The notes: generated by a model not told the origin, from the letters alone. DNA of 14,041 nucleotides from Spirochaetaceae bacterium (GCA_026710565.1 JAPOQV010000549.1:1-14041); one strand, 5' to 3'; counted from the first letter of the stretch, positions 1 to 7,839 are shown. Made by a program: numbers and translations.

Positions 1-2
1 AG

Positions 3-1175
3 CACGGCGGCACGCAGTGCGGGTTCTGCACGCCCGGCATCGTGGTGTCCCTGTATGGACTGCTGCTGGATGACGCGAAGGGGCTCTCCCTCGAAGACGT
101 GAAGTACGCCCTGAGCGGCCACCTGTGCCGCTGTACCGGGTACCGTTCGCTGAAGGATTGCGCCGAAACGCTGGACCGCCGGTTCGGCAGCCGGCTCAAC
201 GGGACCGGCGGTGCCGATGGAGTGAGCGGAGCGAACCTCACTCGAAGAGTGGCGGTGATGGCATCCGCCGGCGCGCTTCCCGACTACTTCACGACCATCC
301 CGGAGCGGCTACGGGATCTGCGCGGGGAGTCGCACGCACCCGAACCCGAAGCAGAGCCGGAAGTGCGCATCGCCGGCGGCACCGACCTGTACGTGCAGCA
401 GGGGGGAGAGGAGATCCCGGACCGCCGTGTGGAGGTGCTCAACCGGCGGCCGGCGTTGAAGGGCATCCGCGTCCGTGACGGCGAGTTCCGCGTCGGCGCC
501 CTGACCACCTTCGAGGAGTTCGGCGCCGACCAGCAGGTGACCGAGTCGATCCCCCGCATCGGGGCGTTCAATCACCTCATCGCTTCCTGGCAGATCAGAA
601 ACCGCGCCACCCTGTCCGGCAACATCGTCAACGCCTCCCCGATCGGAGACTTCACGGCGCTGCTGCTGGCCCTGGACGCACGAGTCGTGCTGGACGACGG
701 CGGCTCGCGGCGGTCGGTCTCCCTCAAGGACTTCTACCACGGCTACAAGCAGATGGACCTGCGGCCCGGTGAGCTGGTCACCGAGGTGGCGTTCGCCGAT
801 CCGGCCGATTCCCGGGTCAACTTCGAGAAGGTCTCCAAGCGGACCTGCCTGGACATCGCGTCGGTCAACAGCGCCTGCGCGATCCGCTGCATCGGGGACA
901 CGATCATCGACGCGCACGTCAGCCTTGGCGGCGTGGCGCCGATCCCGCTCTACCTTCACGAGACGTCGCAGGCGCTGCGCGGCCGCAACCTCGACCAGGA
1001 GGCGGCGTGGGATGCGTTGCGCCTCTCCCAGCAGGAGATCGCGCCGATCACGGACGTGCGGGGATCGGCCGAGTACAAGCGCCTGTTGGCGCGGCAGTTG
1101 CTGATCGCCCACTTCGTGACCCTGTTTCCCGAGCGCTTCGCCGCGGAAGCGTTCTACGCCGGGGGCCTGTCGTGA
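3..1175 (+). CDS. xdhA: Xanthine dehydrogenase Fe-S/FAD subunit (5' end cut by window)
   Basis: Small subunit of a molybdenum hydroxylase. It takes electrons from the Mo centre of XdhB through 2Fe-2S clusters to FAD and then NAD+. Of 390 visible residues, the first 45 or so are the second 2Fe-2S domain, with Cys6-Gly-Phe-Cys9 and Cys42-Arg-Cys44 as ligands. The FAD-binding domain follows, with the nucleotide-binding stretch RIAGGTDLYV near 122-131 and IRNRATLSGNIVNASPIGD further on. The C-terminal third fits the CO-dehydrogenase flavoprotein C-domain. The plant-ferredoxin-type first cluster (roughly 75-100 residues) lies before the window. A fused Fe-S plus FAD subunit is the Rhodobacter XdhA arrangement. 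The TGA overlaps the GTG of xdhB, so the two are probably translationally coupled. Assignment to xanthine rather than another substrate rests on the partner subunit and the purine genes nearby. Confidence 0.93.
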   Translation, partial: HGGTQCGFCTPGIVVSLYGLLLDDAKGLSLEDVKYALSGHLCRCTGYRSLKDCAETLDRRFGSRLNGTGGADGVSGANLTRRVAVMASAGALPDYFTTIPERLRDLRGESHAPEPEAEPEVRIAGGTDLYVQQGGEEIPDRRVEVLNRRPALKGIRVRDGEFRVGALTTFEEFGADQQVTESIPRIGAFNHLIASWQIRNRATLSGNIVNASPIGDFTALLLALDARVVLDDGGSRRSVSLKDFYHGYKQMDLRPGELVTEVAFADPADSRVNFEKVSKRTCLDIASVNSACAIRCIGDTIIDAHVSLGGVAPIPLYLHETSQALRGRNLDQEAAWDALRLSQQEIAPITDVRGSAEYKRLLARQLLIAHFVTLFPERFAAEAFYAGGLS

Positions 1176-3490
1176 ACCACATCGACTCCCACCTGCACGT
1201 GCGTGGCGAGTCGCAATTCGTGGACGACGTCCCGCCCCCGCCGGAGATGCTGCATGCCGCGGTGGCGGGCTCCCCGAAGGCTCACGGCATCGTCACCGGC
1301 ATCGACACCACTGCGGCCCGCGCCGCTCCCGGCGTGGTGGCTGTGCTCACCGCCGCCGACATCCCCGGCGCCAACCGCTTCGGCCCGATCTTCGAGGACG
1401 AGGAGCTGCTGGTCGAGCGCGAGGTGTGCTTCATCGGCCATCCGGTGGCCCTGGTGGTGGCCCGCACGGCTCATCAGGCGCGGCAGGCGCGCGAGCTGGT
1501 CGAGGTGGAGATCGACGATCTGCCGGTGGTGGTCGACCCGCGCGAGGCGTTCGCGAACGGTGACCTGATCCATCCGCCGCGCGCCATGGTCACGGGCGAC
1601 GTCGGCGCCACTTGGGACGACTGTGACGTGGTGGTCGACGGGCGCTGCGAGATCGGCGGCCAGGAGCATCTCTACCTGGAGACGCAGCGCGCCCGCGCCG
1701 TGCCCGGGGAGGACGGGACGATGCGGGTGTTCTCCTCCACCCAGGGTCCGGCGGCCGTGCAGCACGTCACGGCCGCCGTGCTCGGCCGGCCGATGCACAA
1801 GATCGAGGTGGACGTGAAGCGGCTCGGCGGCGGCTTCGGGGGCAAGGAGGACCAAGCCACGCACTGGGCGGCGATGGCCGCGCTGGCCGCCGACCACCTG
1901 GGCGCGCCGGTGGAGCTGGTGCTGAACCGGCTGGACGACATCAGCATGACCGGCAAGCGCCATCCCTACTCCGCCGACTTCAGGATCGGGCTGACCGCTG
2001 CCGGCAAGATCCTGGCCTACGAGGCCACCTTCTACCAGAACTCCGGCGCATTCGCCGACCTGTCACCGCCGGTGCTGGCGCGCACGCTGTTTCACGCCAC
2101 CAACGCCTACTTCATCCCCAACGTGCGCGTGACCGCCGCTCCGTGCCGGACCAACCTGCAGCCGCACACCGCCTTCCGCGGCTTCGGCGGCCCGCAGGGC
2201 ATGTACGTGATCGAGGCGGCCATCAACAAGGCCGCCGACGCCATGGGGATCGAGGCGTCCGCGATCCAGCGCGCCAACCTGCTGCGCGACGGCGACGTCT
2301 TCCACTACGGACAGGTGGTGGAGCGGAGCCGCGCCGAGCGGACCTGGGACGAGCTGGCGTCGGCGTTCGACGTGAACGGGATCCGCCGGCGGGTATCGGC
2401 GTTCAATCGCGGCAACTTCGCGGTCAAGAAGGGGTTCGCGCTGATGCCGGTCTGCTTCGGCATCTCCTTCACCAAGACCCACCTCAATCAGGGCAACGCC
2501 TTGATCCACGTCTACCTCGACGGCAGCGTGAGCATGACCACCGGCGGCATCGAGATGGGCCAGGGCATCAGCAGCAACGTGGCCGCCGTGGTGGCGCGCA
2601 CCTTCGGCATCTCGCGGCAACGGGTACGTGTCGAGAGCACCAACACCACGCGGGTCGCCAACATGTCGCCGAGCGCCGCCAGCGCCACCACCGACCTGAA
2701 CGGCAACGCGGCGATCATCGCGGTCGAGACCATCCTCGACGGCATGCGCGAGGTCGCGGCGGGCGAGCTTGGCGCGTCGACCCCTGCCGCGATCACCATC
2801 GCCGACGAGCAGGTCCGGGCCGGGGGCGAGCCCGCGGGCATGAGCTGGACCGACCTGGTCGGCCTCACCTACCGCGCACGCAAGCGCCTCTCGGCGCATG
2901 GCTACTACACGACGCCGGGCCTCCACTACGACCAGGAGCGCGAGCACGGCCACCCGTTCGCGTACCACGTCTACGGCACGGCCGTGTTCGAGGTAACCGT
3001 CGACTGCCTGCGCGGCACCTACGCCGTCGACCAAGTGAAGATCGTCCACGACCTGGGCCGCACCATCAATCCCACCGTGGATCGTGGCCAGGTGGAGGGC
3101 GGGCTGGCGCAGGGCATGGGCTGGATGACCATGGAGGCCCTGCAGTGGGACTCGGAAGGCCGCTGCCTCTCCCACGCGCTGTCCACCTACAAGGCCCCCG
3201 ACGTCTACTTCATGCCGGACGACATGGCGGTGAAGTTCCTTGAGCCGGAGGACAACCCCTACGGCCCGCTCGGCGCCAAGGCGGTCGGCGAACCGCCGCT
3301 GATGTACGGCATCGGCGTCTTCTTCGCCCTCCGCAACGCCATGAAGGCCTTCCGCCCCGACGCCGATCTGACCCTCGACGCCCCCATGACTCCGGAACGC
3401 GTGCTGCTCGACCTGCACCGGGGAGACATGAGACGAAGCACGCCGCCGACTGCTCATGGCCAACCACTCGAAGTACTCGGATCGACTTGA
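1172..3490 (+). CDS. xdhB: Xanthine dehydrogenase molybdenum-binding subunit
   Basis: Catalytic subunit that hydroxylates hypoxanthine and xanthine at the molybdopterin cofactor; cytoplasmic partner of XdhA. It has 772 residues, normal for the family. The three active-site residues of bovine xanthine oxidase are present: FGGKE with Glu226 (bovine Glu802), AFRGFGGPQ with Arg336 (bovine Arg880) and VGEPP with Glu707 (bovine Glu1261). The cofactor loop GGIEMGQG is also intact. The Arg in RGFGGPQ is typical of purine-oxidising members and argues against CO dehydrogenase or aldehyde oxidase. I chose GTG at 1172 because it overlaps the xdhA stop (GTGA) and the protein then begins with the usual short lead-in before the GESQFVDDVP segment. 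A longer in-frame extension to 1007 would run through the xdhA coding region. The last 25 or so residues look like a family-nonspecific tail. No XdhC-type maturation gene follows. Confidence 0.95.
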   Translation: MNHIDSHLHVRGESQFVDDVPPPPEMLHAAVAGSPKAHGIVTGIDTTAARAAPGVVAVLTAADIPGANRFGPIFEDEELLVEREVCFIGHPVALVVARTAHQARQARELVEVEIDDLPVVVDPREAFANGDLIHPPRAMVTGDVGATWDDCDVVVDGRCEIGGQEHLYLETQRARAVPGEDGTMRVFSSTQGPAAVQHVTAAVLGRPMHKIEVDVKRLGGGFGGKEDQATHWAAMAALAADHLGAPVELVLNRLDDISMTGKRHPYSADFRIGLTAAGKILAYEATFYQNSGAFADLSPPVLARTLFHATNAYFIPNVRVTAAPCRTNLQPHTAFRGFGGPQGMYVIEAAINKAADAMGIEASAIQRANLLRDGDVFHYGQVVERSRAERTWDELASAFDVNGIRRRVSAFNRGNFAVKKGFALMPVCFGISFTKTHLNQGNALIHVYLDGSVSMTTGGIEMGQGISSNVAAVVARTFGISRQRVRVESTNTTRVANMSPSAASATTDLNGNAAIIAVETILDGMREVAAGELGASTPAAITIADEQVRAGGEPAGMSWTDLVGLTYRARKRLSAHGYYTTPGLHYDQEREHGHPFAYHVYGTAVFEVTVDCLRGTYAVDQVKIVHDLGRTINPTVDRGQVEGGLAQGMGWMTMEALQWDSEGRCLSHALSTYKAPDVYFMPDDMAVKFLEPEDNPYGPLGAKAVGEPPLMYGIGVFFALRNAMKAFRPDADLTLDAPMTPERVLLDLHRGDMRRSTPPTAHGQPLEVLGST

Positions 3491-3608
3491 CCGATTGGCT
3501 GCGGAGTTGGTCTCCCGTCGTCCCGGAGGGGGACTCCAGGCCGCCGCCGGTGCGGACCAGCCGCCATGCGATGCCCGCGTTGGGATCCGGCGTGGCCGGT
3601 GGCGGCGG

Positions 3609-3719
3609 CTATACCACCATCATGACCGGAGCGTTCCGGCAACCGATCACCAGCAATGCGCTCGCCATGAGTGCCAACGCCACGTACCTCACTATCAATC
3701 CGATGTGACCCCGGCTCAT
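3609..3719 (-). CDS. Tiny lipoprotein-like peptide, 36 aa; possibly the 5' remnant of a larger lipoprotein gene
   Basis: A short frame that ordinary gene finders would skip. ATG at 3719 is preceded by a near-perfect Shine-Dalgarno (AGGAGGAG, complement at 3723-3730) at good spacing. The peptide starts with Arg residues, then a hydrophobic stretch (YVALALMASALLVIGC) ending in a lipobox with Cys27, as in a signal-peptidase-II substrate. After nine more residues it stops at TAG. The same frame stays open after that TAG, beginning with a Pro-rich stretch (PPPPATPDPNAG) of the kind often found just after a lipobox, but it then runs antisense into xdhB. So this may be either a genuine mini-lipoprotein or the signal-peptide end of a broken gene. 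A CCCC-n-AAT-type inverted repeat lies 57 bases upstream of the start, as it does before the other lipoprotein genes here. Function unknown. Confidence 0.45.
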   Translation of the reverse strand: MSRGHIGLIVRYVALALMASALLVIGCRNAPVMMVV

Positions 3720-3771
3720 CGTCTCCTCCTCGAGCGGAACGCCATACATGAGCGTCCGGAGACATAGGCGT

Positions 3772-3792
3772 CATGCCCCAAATGCGGGACAA
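3772..3792. repeat. CCCC-AAT-GGG inverted-repeat element, diverged copy D
   Basis: Matches the element at 10860 at 18 of 21 positions (CATGCCCC, then AAT, then GGGACAA). The arms are CCCC at 3776-3779 and GGG at 3786-3788. It sits upstream of the tiny lipoprotein frame on the minus strand, at nearly the same distance from the Shine-Dalgarno as in the Lp2 and Lp3 leaders (about 45-50 bases). Role unknown; could be an operator, a terminator of an upstream unit or a REP-like repeat. Confidence 0.45.
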
Positions 3793-4006
3793 GGGTACCA
3801 GGACGCTGCACGCTGGAAGACACGGCCGGTACCGGAGCGGGCCGTCACAACGAAGAGATCAGCTTCTCCCGCGGCACCGTGACGGCGTCGGTTGACCTGA
3901 CCGCTGTGTGCCCGGCACAGACGCGACGCTCACAGGCCCCCTACTCGCTCACGTTTGATCCCAGAAGCTAAGGCCGAGGCGGCGAGTTGACGATCATCGG
4001 AAAGTG

Positions 4007-4540
4007 ATGCTGGGAACCGACGTACGACGCGAGGCGAGGACGGGTGACGCCGAAGCGCAGTTCGAGCTCGGCTGCATGCACCATGACGGCTACGGCGTGC
4101 GCCAGGACTACGTGGAGGCGGCCAAGTGGTACCACCGCGCGGCCGAGCAGGGGCATTCGGGCGGCCAGTTCAACCTCGGCCTCATGCACTGGCTCGGCGT
4201 GGGCGCCCCCCATGACTACGCCGAGGCCGTCCGCTGGTTCCGTCGCGCTGCCGACCAGGGGGACGAGAAAGCGCAGTTCGCGTTGGGGCTCTCCTACCTG
4301 CACGGTCAGGGAGTTGCCCAGGACCTCGTGGCCGCCTACGTGTGGTTCGATCTGGCGGCGCGCGCCGAATCCGGGGCCGTACCGCGCTTCATGACGACGT
4401 GGGTCGAATTCGTCGCCACCGGGGACCATGAGGCGAGCCATATGCGCGACCACCTGGCCGAGCAGATGACCCGAAAGCAGGTCTCGGAAGCGCAGCGCGC
4501 TGCGCGCCAATCCATGAAGAGGATGGCCGCGGTTTCCTGA
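4007..4540 (+). CDS. Sel1-repeat (TPR-like) protein
   Basis: 177-residue protein built of three tandem Sel1 repeats of 36 residues, at about 13-48, 49-84 and 85-120. Each shows the signature A/G-x-x-x-LG at the first helix, a G-x-GV/A-x-x-D-Y turn and an A-x-x-W-Y/F-x-x-A-A second helix. Such repeats form alpha-solenoid scaffolds for protein-protein contacts. No signal peptide or membrane segment is visible, so it is probably cytoplasmic. The C-terminal 55 residues are charged and helical. ATG at 4007 is preferred over the adjacent GTG at 4004; neither has a strong ribosome site (GGAAAG lies just upstream). It converges on the LuxR gene with no intervening base, the two stop codons forming TGATCA. 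Partner unknown; a tie to purine metabolism is not supported. Confidence 0.85.
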   Translation: MLGTDVRREARTGDAEAQFELGCMHHDGYGVRQDYVEAAKWYHRAAEQGHSGGQFNLGLMHWLGVGAPHDYAEAVRWFRRAADQGDEKAQFALGLSYLHGQGVAQDLVAAYVWFDLAARAESGAVPRFMTTWVEFVATGDHEASHMRDHLAEQMTRKQVSEAQRAARQSMKRMAAVS

Positions 4541-5548
4541 TCAACTGCCGCGGTAGGTCGGTTCCCGCCGGGGAGACTGCCTCGCCGCCAGCGACAGGAC
4601 CATGCGCACCAGGTCCGCACGCCGCGAGATGTTGAGCTTCAGGTGGATGCGCTTGGCCAGTTCGCGCACGGTGCTCTCCGCGCGATCCGTGGCGGATGCG
4701 ATGTCCCGCATCGTCGCGCCTTCGGCCAGGGCTGCCGCTACGCGGCCCTCCGCCGGCGTGAGTCCAAGACCCGCGGCGACGCTCTCCGGATCGATGCCGG
4801 GTTTCGCTGTCGGGTCGACGACCACGACCAACCCGGCGACGAGTCCGAACGCGAACCCCGCATCGCGGATGTCTGCCGGGATCACATGCACGGCCAAGCG
4901 CGGCCTTTGAGGCGACCGAGCCACCGTCATCGAGTCGCTGGCTCCGCAACGCCCGGGCTGCGACAGGGCATGTTCGAGTAACCGCGAGAGGCGTTCATCG
5001 TCGGTCGTCTGCTTCGCACGCAGGGACCCGCCCCGCTCCACCAGCCCGGCGCCCTCGCGCAAGATCTCCCGCGCACGGGTGTTGACCTGAACGATCAGGC
5101 CCCGCCAGTCCAGGCAGATCACCCCGACCATCATGTTGTCGAGCAGTCCGGCGAGCGAGGCAGCGACGGCTTCCGCGCCCACAAGCGCCTGGCGGACGCG
5201 CACGAACTGGCGGACGTGGGGTGCAAGACGCTCGATCATCGCCGTCTGCTCCGGGGTCCAGCCGCCGCGTGTCGTCGCGTTGGCGAGGGCCCAGATGACC
5301 TGCAATCCGTTCGCTCCATCCACGCGGATGCTCAGGCCGTCGCCGCGTACAGGCTTGTTTTCGCGACTCGCTGCACCCCCGATCGCCAGATGAGTGCCGG
5401 TAGTCCCGCACGCACGATCGATCAGCGCGGATGCCTCCCGCCAGCGACCGCCGTCCAGCATCGCTTCGTGCAGCGAATCGATGACACGGTCAAACAAGGC
5501 GTTCTTAGCATGTATCTTTATTGGGGGGGGGGGGTAACGGTGCTGCAC
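4541..5548 (-). CDS. LuxR-family transcriptional regulator with PAS-like sensor region
   Basis: 335-residue regulator. Residues 263-321 are a LuxR/GerE helix-turn-helix (LTPAEGRVAAALAEG, then DIASATDRAESTVRELAKRI), with the usual T-P-E/A-x-x-V start and recognition helix. Residues 133-180 resemble a PAS core (LDNMMVGVICLDWRGLIVQV). The N-terminal FDRVIDSLHEAMLDGGRW segment looks conserved, so a start must lie before residue 18. The only in-frame start upstream is GTG at 5548, which reads through a run of C (12 G on the plus strand). The nearer ATG is out of frame. No receiver domain with a phosphorylatable Asp is seen, so a ligand sensed through the N-terminal part is more likely. It lies downstream of and co-oriented with the uricase/HIU hydrolase genes, and might regulate purine breakdown; that is inference. 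The C-terminus TYRGS is oddly the same as that of the HIU hydrolase. Confidence 0.85.
   Translation of the reverse strand: MQHRYPPPPIKIHAKNALFDRVIDSLHEAMLDGGRWREASALIDRACGTTGTHLAIGGAASRENKPVRGDGLSIRVDGANGLQVIWALANATTRGGWTPEQTAMIERLAPHVRQFVRVRQALVGAEAVAASLAGLLDNMMVGVICLDWRGLIVQVNTRAREILREGAGLVERGGSLRAKQTTDDERLSRLLEHALSQPGRCGASDSMTVARSPQRPRLAVHVIPADIRDAGFAFGLVAGLVVVVDPTAKPGIDPESVAAGLGLTPAEGRVAAALAEGATMRDIASATDRAESTVRELAKRIHLKLNISRRADLVRMVLSLAARQSPRREPTYRGS
5523..5534. repeat. 12-base poly-G tract at the 5' end of the LuxR gene
   Basis: Twelve consecutive G on the plus strand (C in the regulator's mRNA). The tract encodes four Pro at residues 6-9 if translation starts at GTG 5548. A change of one or two bases would break the frame between that start and the HTH domain. 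Homopolymers of this length slip during replication and also during sequencing, so the true length needs checking. Confidence 0.9.
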
Positions 5549-5660
5549 CTTTGGCCGACCAAGAGGTTACCAAGAATTGTACGCTGAACCCTGTGTGTCT
5601 ACAGCAATATGAGATTAAGTTACAATTTTTCTATCTATGCGCTGTTCATGTTTCTTGAGA
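5549..5660 (-). promoter_or_regulatory. AT-rich upstream region of the LuxR gene, probable promoter
   Basis: This stretch is distinctly AT-rich against its GC-rich surroundings. The best -10-like hexamer read on the minus strand is TACAAT (5576-5581), about 28 bases before GTG 5548. The hexamer 17 bases further upstream (CTGTAG) is a poor -35, so either an activator is needed or the real promoter differs. In the plus direction it encodes nothing convincing. Confidence 0.25.
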
Positions 5661-5661
5661 C

Positions 5662-5681
5662 TGTCCCCCAATATGGGGACA
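5662..5681. repeat. GTCCCC-CAATAT-GGGGAC inverted repeat, copy E
   Basis: A 7-bp perfect stem, TGTCCCC (5662-5668) with GGGGACA (5675-5681), and a 6-base loop CAATAT. It lies between the HIU hydrolase stop (5814) and the LuxR start (5548), 117 bases before the latter. It shares the CCCC-n-AAT-GGGGACA pattern with the elements upstream of the lipoprotein genes, with one extra base in the centre. No T-run follows on either strand, which argues against a simple intrinsic terminator. Confidence 0.5.
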
Positions 5682-5813
5682 TCCCATCTGCCCGAGACAG
5701 GCACACTCCCCGCGCAGGAGCAGACTTCGACGACCAGCGTGTGCTCGGCACGGCCGACCTGGCTTGTGTACGTCGGCTCCCTGTAAGTGAGGAGTCCGCG
5801 ACCGCGCGCGGGC

Positions 5814-6161
5814 TCAACTACCGCGGTAGGTGGTGTAGCCCCACGGCGCCACGAGCAGCGGCACGTGGTAGTGGGTGTCGGCTGCGATGCCGAAGCGGAT
5901 CGTGACCCGGTCCAGGAACGGCGGATCGGCCGTCGGCAGGTCCGTCGCCGCGAAGTACTCGCCGACGTGGAACACCAGCTCCCACTGCCCCGTACGGAAG
6001 GCATCGCCTTCGAGGAGCGGCGCGTCGCACCGCCCCTCCTGATTGGTGCGGACGGCGTTGACCGGGCGGCGGACGTCGTTTACGTCGAAGAGCTCCACGA
6101 GGATCCCCGCGCCCGGCCTGCCTTGCGCGGTGTCCAGCACGTGCGTGGTGAGTGCGCCCAT
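5814..6161 (-). CDS. uraH: 5-hydroxyisourate hydrolase (transthyretin-like)
   Basis: Converts 5-hydroxyisourate, the unstable product of uricase, to OHCU. It has 115 residues, the normal size for the cytoplasmic family. The landmarks are all present: the N-terminal LTTHVLDTAQGRPG with His7, RTNQEGR with Arg44, YHVPLL with His99, and the terminal tetrapeptide YRGS (112-115) that separates HIU hydrolases from vertebrate transthyretin. No signal peptide. I start at ATG 6161, which overlaps the uricase stop as TGATG and has GGAG seven bases upstream. The GTG three bases earlier is an alternative. This overlap indicates one transcript and coupled translation with uricase. The usual next enzyme, OHCU decarboxylase, is not adjacent and not in the window. 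Confidence 0.95.
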   Translation of the reverse strand: MGALTTHVLDTAQGRPGAGILVELFDVNDVRRPVNAVRTNQEGRCDAPLLEGDAFRTGQWELVFHVGEYFAATDLPTADPPFLDRVTIRFGIAADTHYHVPLLVAPWGYTTYRGS

Positions 6162-7012
6162 CACTCTCTCCGGAGCGTCACTTCGATCTGGCCGCTCGGC
6201 TCGTCAGTGGGCACGAACAGCTTGCCGCGAGCGTCCTTCCCAAACGGGGAGAGGTCGATCGGCAGATAGTGGACGTTGGGCATCCGCAGGGTGATCTCGC
6301 GGACTTCGGGCGCGGTGGCGAGCGCCGCCTCGCCCATCCGATACAGGCTGTCCTGCACCGAGGGGCTGTAGGTGGTAGCGAAGACGCGAAGCAACGCCTC
6401 CCGGATCGTGCCGGCCACCGCGTCATAGTCTCCGCGTTCATGGAGCGTGCCGCCCTCGAACCGCCACGTGGCCGCCATGCGGGTTGCGAGGATGCGGTCG
6501 GTGGTCGGCGGCAGCGTGGTGTACTCGTCCTGCAGAAAGTCGACGAACCCGGAGCCCGTGGTCTTCATGATCGCGAAGTCCTGAAAGCCGGCTTCGACCT
6601 CCCGCGAAGACCGGTTCACGGTCGCGCAGGCGAACGGCGTTCCGCCTTCCGCTCTCACGAAGCCGTGCTCGTGCTCGCGGCCGTCAACACGCATGCGACC
6701 CCAGACCGTCTCCTCGACCCGGACGCACGCTTCGGAAACCTGCCGGTAGCGGTCCAGGAAGCACTGCCCGATGGTCAGGGCGAACGACTCGTTGGCCGCG
6801 TCCAGGTGCTCGAGCGCCAGAACGTTGACCAGGTTCTTCATGGTGTCGGTTGCCACGATCGATGCGTTGTCGGCGTCCGTGTAGGCTCGGGAGAACTCGC
6901 CGTCCAGGATGACGTTGACACGGCCCTCTCGCGCCTGGTGACGATGCCCGTCCCGCTGCACGCGCAACACACGGACGTTGGCCTTTCCGTAGCGCTGTCG
7001 AACGAATGGCAT
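6161..7012 (-). CDS. pucL: Urate oxidase (uricase)
   Basis: Cofactor-free oxidation of urate to 5-hydroxyisourate, releasing hydrogen peroxide. 283 residues, cytosolic. The catalytic Lys10 and Thr57 fall at the same numbers as in the Aspergillus enzyme when ATG 7012 is used, which decides the start although its ribosome site is weak. His248 in PNVHYLPIDLSPFG is the third triad member, with Asn246 beside it. Substrate-site residues are visible: Phe in TGSGFVDFL, Arg in TDRILATRM, and Gln in SVQDSLYRM. The sequence NASIVATDTMKN is the uricase signature. It is the first gene of a two-gene unit with HIU hydrolase and supplies the step after XdhAB. An in-frame extension to 7144 has no family-like sequence and is rejected. 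Confidence 0.95.
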   Translation of the reverse strand: MPFVRQRYGKANVRVLRVQRDGHRHQAREGRVNVILDGEFSRAYTDADNASIVATDTMKNLVNVLALEHLDAANESFALTIGQCFLDRYRQVSEACVRVEETVWGRMRVDGREHEHGFVRAEGGTPFACATVNRSSREVEAGFQDFAIMKTTGSGFVDFLQDEYTTLPPTTDRILATRMAATWRFEGGTLHERGDYDAVAGTIREALLRVFATTYSPSVQDSLYRMGEAALATAPEVREITLRMPNVHYLPIDLSPFGKDARGKLFVPTDEPSGQIEVTLRRE

Positions 7013-7422
7013 GGATCGACGCTCAATCCCGTCGCTCGGTGCCGCGCGGTTGGTCTCGGCAGGCTTCGAGGTCGAACGTACCGCGCCCACGGCGAATCCT
7101 GGCGTGCAACGGGACCAAGCGAGCGTGTTCCACACGCCGGGCACGCAGCAGAAACCCCTCCGTGCTCCCCTCTATGCCGTAGGCTGGAGTGGTGAGCTGC
7201 CGCGTTGCGGCGACCTTGACGAGCACAATCGGCTACTCCTCCCCATACGCTATGGGAGTGAGAGCACTCCGTCAATCGCCCACCGGTAGCGAGGTCTTTC
7301 ACAAGACCCCACTACCCTCCCCACCCTACGCGACCCGCCTTTCGAGTCTTCCGGACTCAGGCACCCCGCGCTGGCGCGCCAAGCGCTCGTCAGCTACCGT
7401 GACTCAGCGTCGCGGCGTACGG
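7013..7422. other. Gene-poor stretch upstream of uricase
   Basis: About 410 bases with no coding region I can support. It should contain the uricase/HIU hydrolase promoter. Two small structures are visible. One is a perfect inverted repeat GCGTGT-TCC-ACACGC at 7123-7137, 111 bases before the uricase start, which could be a regulator site. The other is a hairpin CTCCCCATA/TATGGGAG at 7237-7256. Neither is followed by a T-run. Confidence 0.4.
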
Positions 7423-7830
7423 TCATCGTGGCGGACACTCGGTGACGAGATGGGCCCAGTTCCTGGTCGCCACGCGTTCGATCGCTGCACCAGGTCCGGC
7501 ATTGTAGCGATCGATCCAGTCCTGATACGCGGATACCGGCTGCTCGCCGACAATGATCTGCCCGAACAGGGTCATCGATTCGTGCATGAAATCCCCATTC
7601 GCGGCGAGTAGATCGGTACCACCATCGACAGCGTTGACGAAGGACTGCGTCAACACACAGACGTTGTTCGGCCCGAGGATGCCGTTCGGGCTGAAGCGCA
7701 CCTGGTTGACGTAGTTCACTCGCTCCGAATCGATCCAGTCGGGGTCTCCCAGTAACGCGAAGATATTCAGGCCCAGAGGCGTACTGCGCGCAATGACTCC
7801 AAGACCCAGACCGCTGAATTCGGGCGGCGG
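7423..7830 (-). pseudogene. 3' remnant of a probable extracellular solute-binding protein
   Basis: An open frame of 135 residues without a credible start, bounded upstream by TGA at 7831-7833. The reading begins PPPEFSGLGLGVIARS and continues to a C-terminal GQIIVGEQPVSAYQDWID. This pattern (a small motif I-x-GE-x-P followed by A/F-x-x-W/F and a glycine-rich turn before the last helix) resembles the end of ABC-transporter sugar/peptide binding proteins of the SBP-1 type. The N-terminal two thirds, including any signal peptide, are missing. The Lp1 stop is only 9 bases upstream, so Lp1 may have replaced the 5' part. GTG at 7719 could start a 98-residue peptide, but without a convincing ribosome site. 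Family assignment is tentative. Confidence 0.4.
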
Positions 7831-7839
7831 TCATGATTG

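Noticed and set aside
309..1112. Long minus-strand open frames antisense to xdhA and xdhB (also 2063-3463)
   Set aside because: They are Arg/His/Gly-rich mirror frames of strongly identified genes in GC-rich DNA, with no family motifs.
3520..3534. Possible xdhB terminator GTCCC-GGAGG-GGGAC
   Set aside because: Only a 5-bp stem and no T-run.
7123..7137. Inverted repeat GCGTGT-TCC-ACACGC as a uricase operator
   Set aside because: Short and single; a 6-bp-arm repeat is expected by chance in this much DNA, so it is mentioned only in the description of the gap.
6152..7195. 347-residue plus-strand open frame opposite uricase
   Set aside because: Uricase with all catalytic residues occupies the other strand.
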